Positions 8,803-17,974 of a stretch of DNA of 20,782 bases are shown here, in pieces. Made by a program: the position numbers and the translations under genes. Under the pieces are notes generated by a model. That model was not told where the DNA came from. It ran no database searches and was given only the letters and a program-made list of their open reading frames with translations. The DNA is from Phallusia fumigata. Its lineage: Eukaryota > Chordata > Ascidiacea > Phlebobranchia > Ascidiidae. The first letter of the stretch is position 1. Every line of letters begins with the position of its first letter. The stretch spans positions 1-20,782 of the forward strand of contig QXVZ01007022.1 of the NCBI GenBank assembly GCA_008931825.1, written 5' to 3'.

Positions 8803-8937
8803 TGCAAAACAATACAACTTCAACGCAAATACAGTTTTACATTTTAGGCACCTACTTACACAAAAGACGCACAAAAATGGACAACAAAGGCACAAAATCA
8901 CATTTTGACAACAGGAAACATGTTGAAAACAAAGGGT

Positions 8938-9228
8938 TCACATTTTTAAACTCTGTAGGTTCAGGGACAAATCCAAGTTGAAAAACAGCAGTGAATCGTC
9001 GATAGTACGTTCGTGTCGGGGGGAACTTTCGACTGACAGCCCTCTAGATGGAACCGGCATGCTGTGATGACGTGAAAGGGTGTCATGGCGGTCAACGTGC
9101 CTATGTTTTTCATGCAAAAAAGGACTGGGTGATTTGCTTGTTGAAGAAACTGTGTTTTGACCACCGGAAATGTCTAAATCGCCAAGATTTGGAACGTCGT
9201 CGACGGGTATGGAATTAAACGTGTCCAC
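8938..9228 (-). CDS. Adhesion GPCR last exon: cytoplasmic tail and stop
   Basis: 96 residues from VDTFNSIPVDDVPNLGDLDI to a stop at 8938-8940 (TGA). Rich in Ser, His and Arg (EKHRHVDRHDTLSRHHS). It ends NLQSLKM, so it lacks the PDZ-binding end of vertebrate latrophilins. Acceptor CTGCTGCAG. Confidence 0.75.
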   Translation of the reverse strand: MDTFNSIPVDDVPNLGDLDISGGQNTVSSTSKSPSPFLHEKHRHVDRHDTLSRHHSMPVPSRGLSVESSPRHERTIDDSLLFFNLDLSLNLQSLKM

Positions 9229-12200
9229 CTGCAGCAGTACAATGGTACAAAATTGGAAAAGCAAAGAGAAATACTGTTCTTTATTTTAGGGTAATCTCCA
9301 AACAAAATATCAGTAAAGACTAATTTCTTCGACTGTGTTTATGTGTTTTTGGAAAGCTTTAGTCAACGCTCTTAGATGTTTGTGTTTTATGCAGTTGAAA
9401 AGAAAAATCTGTAACTGAAGTCTGTAAACTTACTTGTTGGTTCGTGGAAGGCAAGCTCGTCGCGTCATCAATTTCCTCAACCTTTATGGCATTGTGATTG
9501 GTTACAGTCAAACCAAAATATGGAACCTCCACAATTTTGTTTTTATCGTCGGGGACGTTCGTAGCTTTATCTGCAACGCGTATCATTCTTAATCAATCGT
9601 GGACCGATTAGGATTTGAAGCAAAATGTGAGCGCTCTCTCACAATCTGTTATAGCAGTGTTGTAATTCCTTGTCTACGAGATTTGACTCCAGAAAGTTAA
9701 TTTACAGACTATACTTTGGTTTGCAGTACATTTTTTGACTGCCAGTTGTCAAAATAAAATGTTGTTCAACACTAAAATCATAAACAAACCGTTGCTATTT
9801 ATTTGTTCCGGTGAATCACTTTTCCAATGTGGTGTGTCTTGTCTCTCCACAATCTTACGAAGTTTCGGATCAGGCCTGTTTTTAGCANTAAATGTCACAA
9901 AGCATAAATTTGTGCAGTTCGGCTACCCTTTAGAGCTAAAACATACTTTAACACGTCGTTCCAAATATCTTTTCTGTTTTGCAAAAGAAGGTTCGCAACA
10001 ATGTTTAGTTATAGTTTGTTTAATTTGATCTTATATTGTTAAAATGGTTACTAATTTAAGTTGTTTAACGTTTTCTTAAATATCCACCCGGTCCGATGCT
10101 TATCAGAAAGTCCGACCAGCAGGCAATTTGGTCTGTAGCTCTTTACCTGGGGTTAATTACCGACAAATATCAATAGGGTTTCGTGTGTGTTCATTTTTGT
10201 TTCGTTTCACTTAACACCTTCTGTGATGTCATAGTTTGGGACGTCAAGCTGTAATTTGTTTTTTTTTTAAAAGGGGGTAATTTAAATCCATCAGTTTTAT
10301 CTAGTGGTACCATAGGGGACAACCAACCGGAGAGGAAACTGCCTTTAACACCTCTATCGGTAGAACGGTATTGCTGACCTTGCGTCGTTTCCGTAACCAT
10401 CATATCTTAATCCCACCGACACTGCGACCACCAGAGCCGGCGCTCCATACGCAAATACATAATAGGCGAGCAGCCTTGACCGCTTGTCGATCTCAAACAC
10501 TTGTACCAGGGACACGTAGAGGTGAAGACCCTCAATACTCATCCAGCAGAAAACAGATAGAAAGAGATAATGCAGAGTGGCGGCGATGAAGGTGCATAGA
10601 AGCTGGTTTGATACAAGCAGAGTTATTATTTACTACACTATTTTTGTGCTATTTATGTTATTTAAAAATTCCGACCGCACAAGCAAAACACATGTTGTGT
10701 GGTGTTTTGGCTGTACGATCGTTTGTTACAAAAAATTAAAACAAGTAACTTCCATATTTTGTGCATAAACAGCACATCACCCGCATTGATGTATTTTGAG
10801 ATAACTCATCATAAAAAGTCGCACTTGGTGTATTGTTTTTTGTTGAAAAAATAATAAAATCTTGAATTGAAAAAATTTGTTTTTTAAACGGTGTTTTCTC
10901 AAACATGCTTACATCGTATTTCTCTTACCCTTCTATTCGTTTGATCGACTCCAAAAACAAAAATAGTTTGGGCGAGAGCCAACGTTACACACAGATTTTT
11001 GTGGATGGAGTTGCGAGTCGAACGTAGACCGCGAAGCGCGTTGAAGCAGAACAGACACGTGACCAGGCAAACGACTGACATGGAGCAACCGGCCCAAGTA
11101 AGGATTGTAAGGATAAAGTCGTCAGTTTTTCCAAGCTGCCAAAAAATAACATCGACTGTTTTGTTGTCTTAAAAGCTTGGTTATGTCGTACGTTTATTGA
11201 TGCCGTGCTCTTCAATAAAAATTCAACATACCTCCACCCCTGCAACGTTCATAAGAATCGCAAAGTTAGTTAGATGATCGCACTCGCATCTGGTGTGTGT
11301 GTCGTTACGCGCCAGCACGCGGCAACCATCTGATGACCATTTACCGGATTTCGAAGATTTATCGGTAACTTTCCAAAAAACGCATCTAAATGTTTGGAAA
11401 GGTTGTGCATCAATCAATATTAAGAGCTACATTTTTTAAAACTGTAAGTGTTAAGTTAGCGAAGACCTTAAATATTTCCTGAATGAAAAAAATAAAAAAC
11501 ACAATTACACCAGATTCAATATTGCTTATACAATGAACCTTCTCCCCAATCTATACAAATCTTTTAGTCTTTTTTACTGTTTGCTAATTGTAAGTTAAAA
11601 CATTTGTGTGGCTAAACATGACCATGCAACTTACTTGGTTTGGGCTTGCGACGGTTTTCTGTGCCTGAGTACAATCTTGATTTTCTTTTTCGCAATGATA
11701 TCCCGGGGTAAAGGTCGCACTGATGCAGAAATTACGCACGAGTTGACGACATATCTGCTGTGGTTCCGAGGCGGGGGATTTCCCTTCTTATTCTTGTGCA
11801 ATTGGCCTTCGGGTGAATCCCCTTGGTCTTGATCTTCGTACGCGTCTCCTGAAAAAAACATTGTTTCTTTATACATTGAATCAAAACTTTCACATTTGTT
11901 ATCAGGAGTTATCGTAACGATTTTAAATAATTTAAATGTTTAGTGTTTTTAATTTATTGTTTAAAAAAATATTTTTATTCTTTGATCTGTAGTATTGCCA
12001 TGCTCTAGAATGGACCACCAGTTTCTTAGCAAAATTAATTCAGACCACCGACCGTTCCTAATCTACTCAATTTTGTTTCTCGCATGATATCAAGAATTCG
12101 CTTCAATATTATTATTCCACATTGTATGTTTACACAACGGCTTCCAAACGGAACCGCAATATGCGGGTGGATTCCGAATCTCAAAGGTGAACTCCTAATC

Positions 12201-15200
12201 AGCAACACCATATAATCGTCCGGGGTTTTACCTAGCAGTGAATCTAAGCTGTTGTAAACAGCGAACACAAAGCTTTGTTCCTCTTCGGAATCTTCATGGA
12301 GCGGAACAGCAATTGTACCAGCACCGTCCATCCAGTCTTTGTCGCTGCCAGTGGAGTCAGATTCCTCCGGAAAACTTATTCGGTCGCCTTGTGTTTTTAT
12401 TTTTGAGTTAGGTTTCAATGAGACGACCTGAAATGCTTATTGCTATAAATGTGGGCCTGNTTGGCGTAACGTAAGCACTAGTAAAGCGTGCAGTTGTTTT
12501 CAAAGGATTTTCTGCCGACATTGTGCTGAATAAATGAGACGTTAAAAAGGATTTTAAAACGGTATTTCTGACAGAAAACAGAGTGTTTAAATTACACAAC
12601 TGGCAACCTGACCAGAATTTTTTTTTATCGCTGAACAGTTAATGTGTGTATCTTAAGTTATGCCTTATTATAGCGTCAAGGCGTCAAATTTCGTCAGTAA
12701 CATTTTAAATAGAATAGCAAAAAGTGTCCTCACGTCACACCAACAATATTTTAATTTAGTGGCACGCCTAAAACTTAAAAATGTAATTAACGATTAAAGG
12801 AACACAAAATCACTTTTGTGATTACTCTATTTTATGACATATTTGTACTTGTTTTAATGAGCATAGTCGCTCTACATTAGTCTTAACATTAAAAGAAGCA
12901 ACTTAATGTTTAATTTCCTTCTATGTTAGGCTACAGTCAAAGTTTACTAGGGTTACGGTTACACTGCAACACAACTAGCATCGTCACACTGGTTTGCCGC
13001 AGAAAAGCGGCGTCACAATTTTTACGTCATTGGTGTCGTCGTCTCCGGTGACGTCATAACGACTTGCGTTTCCTCAGGTTTCTCGAACAGGTTAAGGAAG
13101 AAAGCTCCGTGCTCGGGCAGTGCTTCGTGCTTTTTCTCGAAAACAGCGATGTTATTTTCTTCTCCACAGTCAAAACAGGAGGCTGAACCTTCTCTTTCTG
13201 AAGCTGCGGTTGTTGCTGACGGAACTGTAATCGTCGCTAGACATTTTGAAAAAAAAATTAATTTGTTCAGTTTCGATATGCTCAGTTTGTGCATAATTAA
13301 CCCCCAAAAAGTAACACTACTTTCTATCGTTTTTTTAAATGTCACAGACCCCATTTTTATTACAACGGCCTAAAGAATTTCACGTTACCTCTGATATTTA
13401 TGTGTGGACAGCCACACACTACTAAAATCGTACAAATCGGATTCATACCCAGTTTATGATTAATTGGCAACTATCTAACGACAGAACAATCATTGTTTTA
13501 CTTTTCACAAGTAACATTTTGTACTGTTTTTAAACAATACGTTGCGCTTTTCATTCAAAACCAAGCAAAACAAGAACTATATATTTATTACAAATGTTTG
13601 ACAAAATACCTAAAGTGGACGAAATCACCGAAGTACTTTTGTTGTTGATAGCTGTTTCGTTGCCTCGGATGCAAACGTATCTGACTACAAGAAGCTTTAT
13701 TCTCTTCGCGCTAGGTGGCAGTAAAGAGTTTATTGCATCAACAGATATGGGGCAATTCTAAGAAACAAAATGTTCATGTTCATTATACATAAGCAACTTT
13801 TATAGCACAGATTTACACTAAATTATACAATGAAAACTTTGCACACTAAATTACACGACTGACAAACTGCTTTACAAAAACTGCATTAAAACTTAAATTG
13901 GCTTACATTTAAACCATATGACAGACAGCATAAAAATACAGGTTTGATTATAATTCAAATTTGGCTCCAAAAATTGACAAAACTGCTCTGGTATGGTGCT
14001 GGACAACTCACCTGCTTGCCATTGCATAGCGCCTTGACGATTTGAACAACCCGTGGGTTTTTCTCCGCCGCTGATATTTCACCCAGTGAGAACTGAATCT
14101 TTATGAAGAATTTGTTGGCATCAGAAGACGGGCATTCTAGACTAAAGATCAAACGTATTGTTTAGAACACGGACACCCGTTTTGCATCGGGTGTTTAGGA
14201 ACTCCGTGGCTGGCTAGTGTTGTCAAACAACAGTTTGTTTTATTAAAAAATGTTGAGAAAATAAAGAAGCTTTAAGTAGGGACTAGAGTAGCCCCGCCAA
14301 TGTATGAACACCAATACCTTCGCTAACTTGATTAGCTGACAGAGTTGTGTGACATCATAAGTATAATCACTCTCAACACTAATGCGTCATAAAAAGTAGA
14401 CTAAAACGTAACCAATGTTATGTGCGCAAAAAATCAAATATGATTGTTTGGGGCAGCGTACCTATTTAAAGGTATATTAGCATGGTATGTTAACTTTAAC
14501 TTTAAACGGCGTATGGAGCCGTATATCGTGCTTTAGGTTTACATTGTGATTTAACGCTTTAAACGTTAAACTCAGAGTAGCACAATCAACAATCACACGA
14601 TAGAGGAAGCAGTTTAGTGCATGACGTCACATTTCAAACATCCGACGAATGAGAAATGGTACGTCACATAATTTCTACGCATTGCAAAGGTCGTTGGTGA
14701 CGTCAAAACGGGCCAAGTGCACCAACCGAAATTTCCCTAGAAACTAAAGAGCGACAAGTTCGATCACATCTTTTGCTTACGTAATCTGATTTTGACGCAA
14801 CATGACTCAAGTATTTGATGTGGCTACGCAGTAAATGTGATGTAATTGCTTCCTATAGTGGATCATAATTTTGTAATTTCACGATTTTAGGCGTCATTTT
14901 GTAACTCAACAAATTCATCCAGATAATTTATTGTATTACAACTATTATTATTACTATTTTTTTTAAGAACAATGGCAAATTGGATTTCTGTGGTAATTTA
15001 AATTTGTTGCTGCGCTGCACGCTCAAAATCAAACATAAAAATATATTGTGGCAACTTACTTTATGGCCTCCTGATCATTGGATAGAGTCACGTGATACGT
15101 GTAGTCATGGATACTATCGTTGTCGCAACGAGCTCCGATCATGTTGTTAACGCATTGACATTGGTAACCTGGATCCGAATCTGCAAAAAATTCACAAATG

Positions 15201-17974
15201 CAGTTATAACGAATGGCTTACTTGATTATATATTTTCAAGCAACTTATGGCTTACATTATTAAACTTTGTCTCAGGTTTTTGTGGAATAATTAGGGAGAA
15301 AGGAGTGCAATAACGCAAGCAACCTGCAACCAGCTCAAAAACGGCTTTCAAAAAAGCCGCCACCTTTTGAGTTTGTCTGTCCGTCAAAAAACAGCTTCGT
15401 GGCCGAGTTTAAAAGGCGATTGCAACAGGCTATCAAGATCATTCCGTCTGGTTGTATTATAAATTTTCTGTAACTTTAAGGCAAAACTTTTGGATTCGTT
15501 AAGGTGGCTATGAAGACATGCTGCCTTTTTGACCTAAAAAACTTCCCATATTGCAACAACCCGAGCAAAGTTATCAATCGGTGCAGTCCATGCAATTAAT
15601 AAATTTAGGCATGTAACAACTTCAAATTGTTATGCTTGAACTTTTCAATTAACCACCAAAACGTCCACAAGCAGATTTTAGTCGAATTAACCACATCAAA
15701 CAACACAATAGGATCTTGCCTGGTTAATTGCAAACGTGTTTTTCACAATAAGCACATTACATCCTGCTGATAGTACAAGTCGACGATTAATCTTAATGAG
15801 CTCACAGCTGCTCACCATTTAATTTGCATATTAATCGGCCAGCTACGAACAATAAACCAGGAAATTAATGTATAACACTTTCCGGTCTCAAGTCGTCTAC
15901 CAATAAGATCGACCACTTTATACCAACAAAGTTATTAATATTAATCTCGCCTTGATGTTTATTGTGTCTCGCAACAAAATCACACAAAAATTAAGCGGTA
16001 GAGATGTTAGGCTGGCAACCCCGCAACAGAAGAGCATTACTCGGACATTGATTATTTTACCATTAATGGGTAATTTCAACACTTTTAACACATTTGCTTA
16101 CTTGAAAAAGGCTCGTCATGTTCGGGAAATGTTCTCAGCGGGAGAAGAGACTTGAAGTGGTCTGTAAAATAAAAAACAATAAAACACATTTCCGTGTAAA
16201 CGTTGCAGATTCCTAAATTCGCCAGAAAATGGAAATATAACTTTTTACACAACTGTACATCCCATAAAAAAAACATTGGATTTGTGTCGCAGCCNGGTAA
16301 TTTCAACACTTTTAACACATTTGCTTACTTGAAAAAGGCTCGTCATGTTCGGGAAATGTTCTCAGCGGGAGAAGAGACTTGAAGTGGTCTGTAAAATAAA
16401 AAACAATAAAACACATTTCCGTGTAAACGTTGCAGATTCCTAAATTCGCCAGAAAATGGAAATATAACTTTTTACACAACTGTACATCCCATAAAAAAAA
16501 CATTGGATTTGTGTCGCAGCCACGACTTGAAAAAAGGATTTACCGATTGCATAAAACGCAGATATAACGTTAGTTTGCAGTTCCAAATTGGCTTTCTGAC
16601 TTATCTTTACCAAACTAAACTTTTTTTACTTTTTACAAAAATCCACACAAATTTTAAGCTGTAAATAATACTTACCTTTTAAAATGAATACTTGTGTGGC
16701 TTGGAAAGGTTTCAACGTCTTCAGATCCAGCTCCCTGTCGAAAACATGACATCGGGCACTTTTGTTGTTGCTGGAAACGAATTGAAATCCGAAACAAGAA
16801 TATGTTGTGTTTTTCATACACGCGGTGGCGCACTGCTCAGGTGAGTCGCCCGAAAGCAGATGGTCGGTGGGTCCAAAGTCTGTACCATGGTTTGAAAGAC
16901 GGGAGAAAGCGTCTGTGGCTTGAAAAGGGCGTCGAACAGAGACCCGAACCACCAAACCTATTGATTTATTGCACATAAAAACCGTAAACATACTGCAAAG
17001 ACAATAAGGTCGGCACAGCGTTTGGCTTATTATTTAGAAATTTAATTTTCCTTACTGTTAAAATCCTCAGTGGTAATCTTTCCTTCTACCAACTTTTTCC
17101 ACACACACGACCCCTCTTCGCTCTGCCCTCTGGCCAAGATATACAACTCCTCAAGTAAAAAGAACTTGTCGATTGCGACCGAGCATTCAGAGGACAAAGT
17201 CGACCACGAAGCGATATTGTTTTTCGTTATTGCATCCACAAATTCTACTTTCCATCTCAAACTAAAGTTCTGGTAGGTCGGTAGTATGTCCATCCATTTT
17301 GTCTTGATTTCGGAACCTATTTGGCTTTCTGACTTGGTATGTGCGTGGTTGATAACGCCGAATGATGTCCAAGTGTCGTTGAGGCTTGCCAAGGGGGTCT
17401 GGATCAAAACTCTCCACTCTGAAAAGAGGTTGTGTTGAAATTGCCCGAAACCTTTCGAAATTCATACAACCCACCACCAGGTTTCATGTATCTGTTGCTA
17501 TCAAGCGAGTTTCCTTGACCGGGACATCCCCAAAAGTTTACAGTCACATGACAAAGTTTGTTTCCAAAAGTGAGGCGAACTTTGACCCTGGTCGCGGCTA
17601 CCGGCCATGCCAGGTACGATCTACGGTTGAGATTGAACACCTGCGCACAAAACGTTGAAGGTCACACGCTTTTAACATTGTGGGTTATCACAGTTCATTG
17701 CTTTTGTGATTATTGAGTCTGGTGGTTGTTGATATTAATGATGGTATTCTACAAACGACCAAATGCATTAGAGAAAAAATGGTGTTCTCAATCATTTCAT
17801 TTTAAAAAACAACGGCCGAATTTCCTACTTTAACTTGGTTGTTTTCCCTGTAATCGTAGAAACCTCTGTCAGTACTAAACAGAAAGGAAAAGTTCCCGTT
17901 TTCCGTCTCGTTTGTTTGGTTTGTAGTCGCCGCGTCACATCCAGCCGAGAAACCGTGGATGTACATTAACTTCC
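8938..17974 (-). CDS. Adhesion GPCR, latrophilin-like 7TM/GAIN, with PAN domain (TM5-7 not seen)
   Basis: Supported exons, in transcript order: 17974-17829, 17640-17478, 17418-17056, 16957-16676, 16388-16329, 15180-15060, 14141-14012, (13703-13610), 13236-13026, 12525-12471, 12427-12232, 11848-11635, 11385-11232, 11135-10929, 10602-10379, gap, 9570-9434, 9228-8938. All joins agree in phase, although the acceptor at 13703 is weak. Order of parts: unknown glycosylated module, PAN, EGF-like fragment, Ser/Thr linker, GAIN with GPS, TM1-4, cytoplasmic tail. GAIN (FVFAVYNSL, VVNSCVISASV), GPS (CECDHLTNFAILM) and TM2 (RNSIHKNLC) are closest to ADGRL/latrophilins. Members of this class self-cleave at HL|T and signal through a tethered agonist. 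The N-terminus may extend to 20676. I leave the symbol blank because the ectodomain is not that of a vertebrate latrophilin. Confidence 0.85.
9434..9570 (-). CDS. Adhesion GPCR cytoplasmic tail exon
   Basis: About 46 acidic and polar residues (KATNVPDDKNKIVEVPYFGL ... ATSLPSTNQQ), joined in phase 0 to the last exon. Acceptor CGCGTTGCAG; donor CAA|GTAAGT. Assigned to this gene by position and phase only. Confidence 0.65.
9571..10378. other. Region where TM5-TM7 should lie; contains assembly gap at 9888
   Basis: Between the TM3-4 exon and the tail exons no hydrophobic segment fit for TM5, TM6 or TM7 can be read on the minus strand. The N at 9888 has no repeated flanks, unlike other Ns here, so it probably stands for missing sequence. 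One weak candidate piece (10132-10088) reads ACWSDFLISIGP, reminiscent of the ECL2-TM5 'CWL...IGP' signature but about five residues short. Confidence 0.6.
10379..10602 (-). CDS. Adhesion GPCR TM3-TM4 exon
   Basis: LLCTFIAATLHYLFLSVFCW-MSIEGLHLYVSLVQVF is TM3 with the family B2 signature (W-M/L-x-x-E-G-x-x-L-Y) and the conserved ECL1/TM3 Cys. YYVFAYGAPALVVAVSVGL is TM4 with its conserved Pro, followed by RYDGYGND at ECL2. Acceptor AAACCAG; donor GCAAG|GTCAGC, phase 2. Confidence 0.93.
10929..11135 (-). CDS. Adhesion GPCR TM1-TM2 exon
   Basis: FILTILTWAGCSMSVVCLV is TM1; LRGLRSTRNSIHKNLCVTLA is ICL1 and the start of TM2, matching latrophilin and ELTD1 (R-x-T/S-I-H-K-N-L-C). FVFGVDQTNRR matches latrophilin FLIGIDKT. 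Acceptor TTTTTTGGCAG; donor AGG|GTAAGA, phase 0. Confidence 0.95.
11232..11385 (-). CDS. Adhesion GPCR GPS exon (autoproteolysis site)
   Basis: Complete GPS motif: CVFWKV ... GKWSSDGC ... TRCECDHLTNFAILM. All four cysteines, both tryptophans and the cleavage triad H-L-T are present, so self-cleavage between Leu and Thr is expected. The tethered agonist would start TNFAILMNVAG. Acceptor ACATTTAG; donor GAG|GTATGT. Confidence 0.96.
11635..11848 (-). CDS. Adhesion GPCR GAIN subdomain B exon
   Basis: A long polar loop (DAYEDQDQGDSPEGQLHKNK), then RYVVNSCVISASVRPLPRD and KIKIVLRHRKPSQAQTK. This aligns with latrophilin VVNSQVIAASI ... VIFTVAHL. Acceptor TTTTTTTCAG; donor ACCAA|GTAAGT, which joins in frame to the GPS exon. 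Confidence 0.9.
12232..12427 (-). CDS. Adhesion GPCR GAIN exon
   Basis: VVSLKPNSKIKTQGDRISFP ... GAGTIAVPLHEDSEEEQSFV-FAVYNSLDSLL. The end matches latrophilin FVFVIYNNLGLFL. I end the exon at CTAG|GTAAAA because that donor gives phase 1 and completes a Gly codon with the next exon. A longer open frame runs past it but breaks the family alignment. Acceptor GCATTTCAG. Confidence 0.85.
12471..12525 (-). CDS. Adhesion GPCR short exon before GAIN, next to assembly gap
   Basis: Reads TMSAENPLKTTARFTSAY. The acceptor (CATTTATTCAG) fits the phase of the Thr-rich exon upstream, and a weak donor TAC|GTTACG fits the exon downstream. The N at 12460 may hide a better donor or more exon. Confidence 0.55.
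13026..13236 (-). CDS. Adhesion GPCR Ser/Thr-rich linker exon
   Basis: About 70 residues: TITVPSATTAASEREGSASC, a Cys pair (CFDC), HGAFFLNLFEKPEETQVVMT, and SPETTTPMT. A mucin-like stalk is likely. Acceptor ATGTCTAG; donor ATGAC|GTAAAA, phase 2. Confidence 0.7.
13610..13703 (-). CDS. Candidate adhesion GPCR exon
   Basis: The frame reads IKLLVVRYVCIRGNETAINN, then KSTSVISSTL. Its donor (TTTAG|GTATTT) gives phase 1 and joins the Thr-rich exon in frame as STLATITVPS. The acceptor is unsettled: GAAG|AGA fits the phase but is weak, while CACCTAG at 13711 is a better acceptor in the wrong phase. Confidence 0.4.
14012..14141 (-). CDS. Adhesion GPCR ectodomain exon
   Basis: LECPSSDANKFFIKIQFSLG and VVQIVKALCNGKQ: an amphipathic strand-helix piece with two cysteines. 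No family recognised. The first base completes Asn with the preceding exon. Acceptor GATCTTTAG; donor CAG|GTGAGT. Confidence 0.75.
14142..15059. other. Intron with a cluster of bZIP-type sites
   Basis: An intron between two ectodomain exons. It holds a small hairpin (ACACCCG/CGGGTGT, 14173-14194) and a cluster of CRE/AP-1 type sites at 14622-14809. I see no exon in it. Confidence 0.6.
14622..14809. promoter_or_regulatory. Candidate intronic enhancer: CRE/AP-1 cluster
   Basis: Palindromic CRE TGACGTCA at 14622-14629 and 14698-14705, a half-CRE TACGTCAC at 14660-14667, a PAR-bZIP palindrome TTACGTAA at 14777-14784 and an AP-1 site TGACTCA at 14803-14809. Five bZIP-type sites in under 190 bases of AT-rich intron look unlikely to be chance. 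Confidence 0.35.
15060..15180 (-). CDS. Adhesion GPCR exon with EGF-like fragment
   Basis: SDPGYQCQCVNNMIGARCDN resembles the C-terminal half of an EGF repeat (G-Y-x-C-x-C ... G-x-x-C). The preceding exon has no cysteines, so the repeat is incomplete. HDYTYHVTLSNDQEAI follows. Only one frame is open. Acceptor TTTTTTGCAG; donor ATAAA|GTAAGT. Confidence 0.8.
16069..16521. repeat. 226-base perfect duplicate across N at 16295
   Basis: 16069-16294 and 16296-16521 are identical as far as I can read. The block includes the 60-base GPCR exon. Confidence 0.92.
16329..16388 (-). CDS. Adhesion GPCR 60-base exon (two assembly copies)
   Basis: Encodes HFKSLLPLRTFPEHDEPFS. It joins the PAN exon (completing Asp) and the EGF-like exon (completing Asn), phase 1 on both sides. 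An identical copy lies at 16102-16161 within a 226-base perfect duplicate across the N at 16295; I count it once. Confidence 0.75.
16676..16957 (-). CDS. Adhesion GPCR PAN/apple domain exon
   Basis: About 94 residues. The PAN pattern is clear: FSRLSNHGTDFG, then SPEQCATACMKN, SCFGFQFVSSNN, CHVFDREL. C-x-x-x-C ... C-x-G/F-F ... C is the apple-domain hallmark, here with four cysteines. PAN domains bind proteins or sugars. Acceptor AATCAATAG; donor AAAG|GTAAGT. Confidence 0.82.
17056..17418 (-). CDS. Adhesion GPCR N-terminal ectodomain exon (unknown fold)
   Basis: 121 residues: WRVLIQTPLASLNDTWTSFG ... KWMDILPTYQNFSLRWKVEF ... EELYILARGQSEEGSCVWKK. Two N-glycosylation sequons (NDT, NFS). No family recognised. 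Acceptor CTCTTTTCAG; donor AACA|GTAAGG. Confidence 0.75.
17478..17640 (-). CDS. Adhesion GPCR N-terminal ectodomain exon
   Basis: VFNLNRRSYLAWPVAATRVK, then GNKLCHVTVNFWGCPGQGN, ending SNRYMKP. It looks like beta strands with a Cys pair. I end it at CCTG|GTGGTG, leaving a 59-base intron before the next exon, because the phase fits and no frameshift is then needed. Acceptor TGTGCGCAG. Confidence 0.7.
17829..17974 (-). CDS. Adhesion GPCR N-terminal ectodomain exon
   Basis: 48 residues with three sequons in a row (NQT, NET, NFS): KLMYIHGFSAGCDAATTNQT, then FSFLFSTDRGFYDYRENNQV. Acceptor TTGTTACAG; donor AAA|GTAGGA, phase 0 into the next exon. Family unknown. Confidence 0.7.

Larger units (their letters stand above)
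8208..8937. other. Intergenic region between the two minus-strand genes
   Basis: Holds the 3' UTR and poly(A) signals of the adhesion GPCR (8651-8937) and the presumed promoter of CCDC78 (8208-8650). It has an E-box CACGTG near 8395, the X-box and the forkhead cores. I see no coding exon. Confidence 0.6.

Noticed and set aside
9735..10028. Plus-strand open frame crossing the N at 9888
   Set aside because: It is interrupted by unknown sequence and shows no family features. It lies in the TM5-7 gap region of a minus-strand gene.
10088..10132. Mini-exon reading ACWSDFLISIGP as ECL2/TM5
   Set aside because: Motifs CW and IGP are suggestive, but spacing is about five residues short, a hydrophobic TM5 does not follow, and it needs a different donor in the TM3-4 exon. 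Left as a possibility only.
12035..12231. Continuation of the GAIN exon beyond 12232
   Set aside because: The open frame continues to 12035, but the latrophilin alignment and the phase of the next exon both need splicing at CTAG|GTAAAA (12232).
14173..14194. 7-base-pair hairpin ACACCCG/CGGGTGT as a terminator or small RNA
   Set aside because: Isolated short stem in an intron of a eukaryotic gene, with no partner signals.
16102..16161. Second copy of the 60-base GPCR exon as a real exon duplication
   Set aside because: The whole 226-base surrounding block is identical and the two copies meet at an N, so it is an assembly artefact.
582..17974. Operon-like co-transcription of the GPCR and CCDC78
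   Set aside because: Both are on the same strand, but about 730 bases with poly(A) signals and promoter-like sites separate them. Known ascidian operons have almost no spacer.
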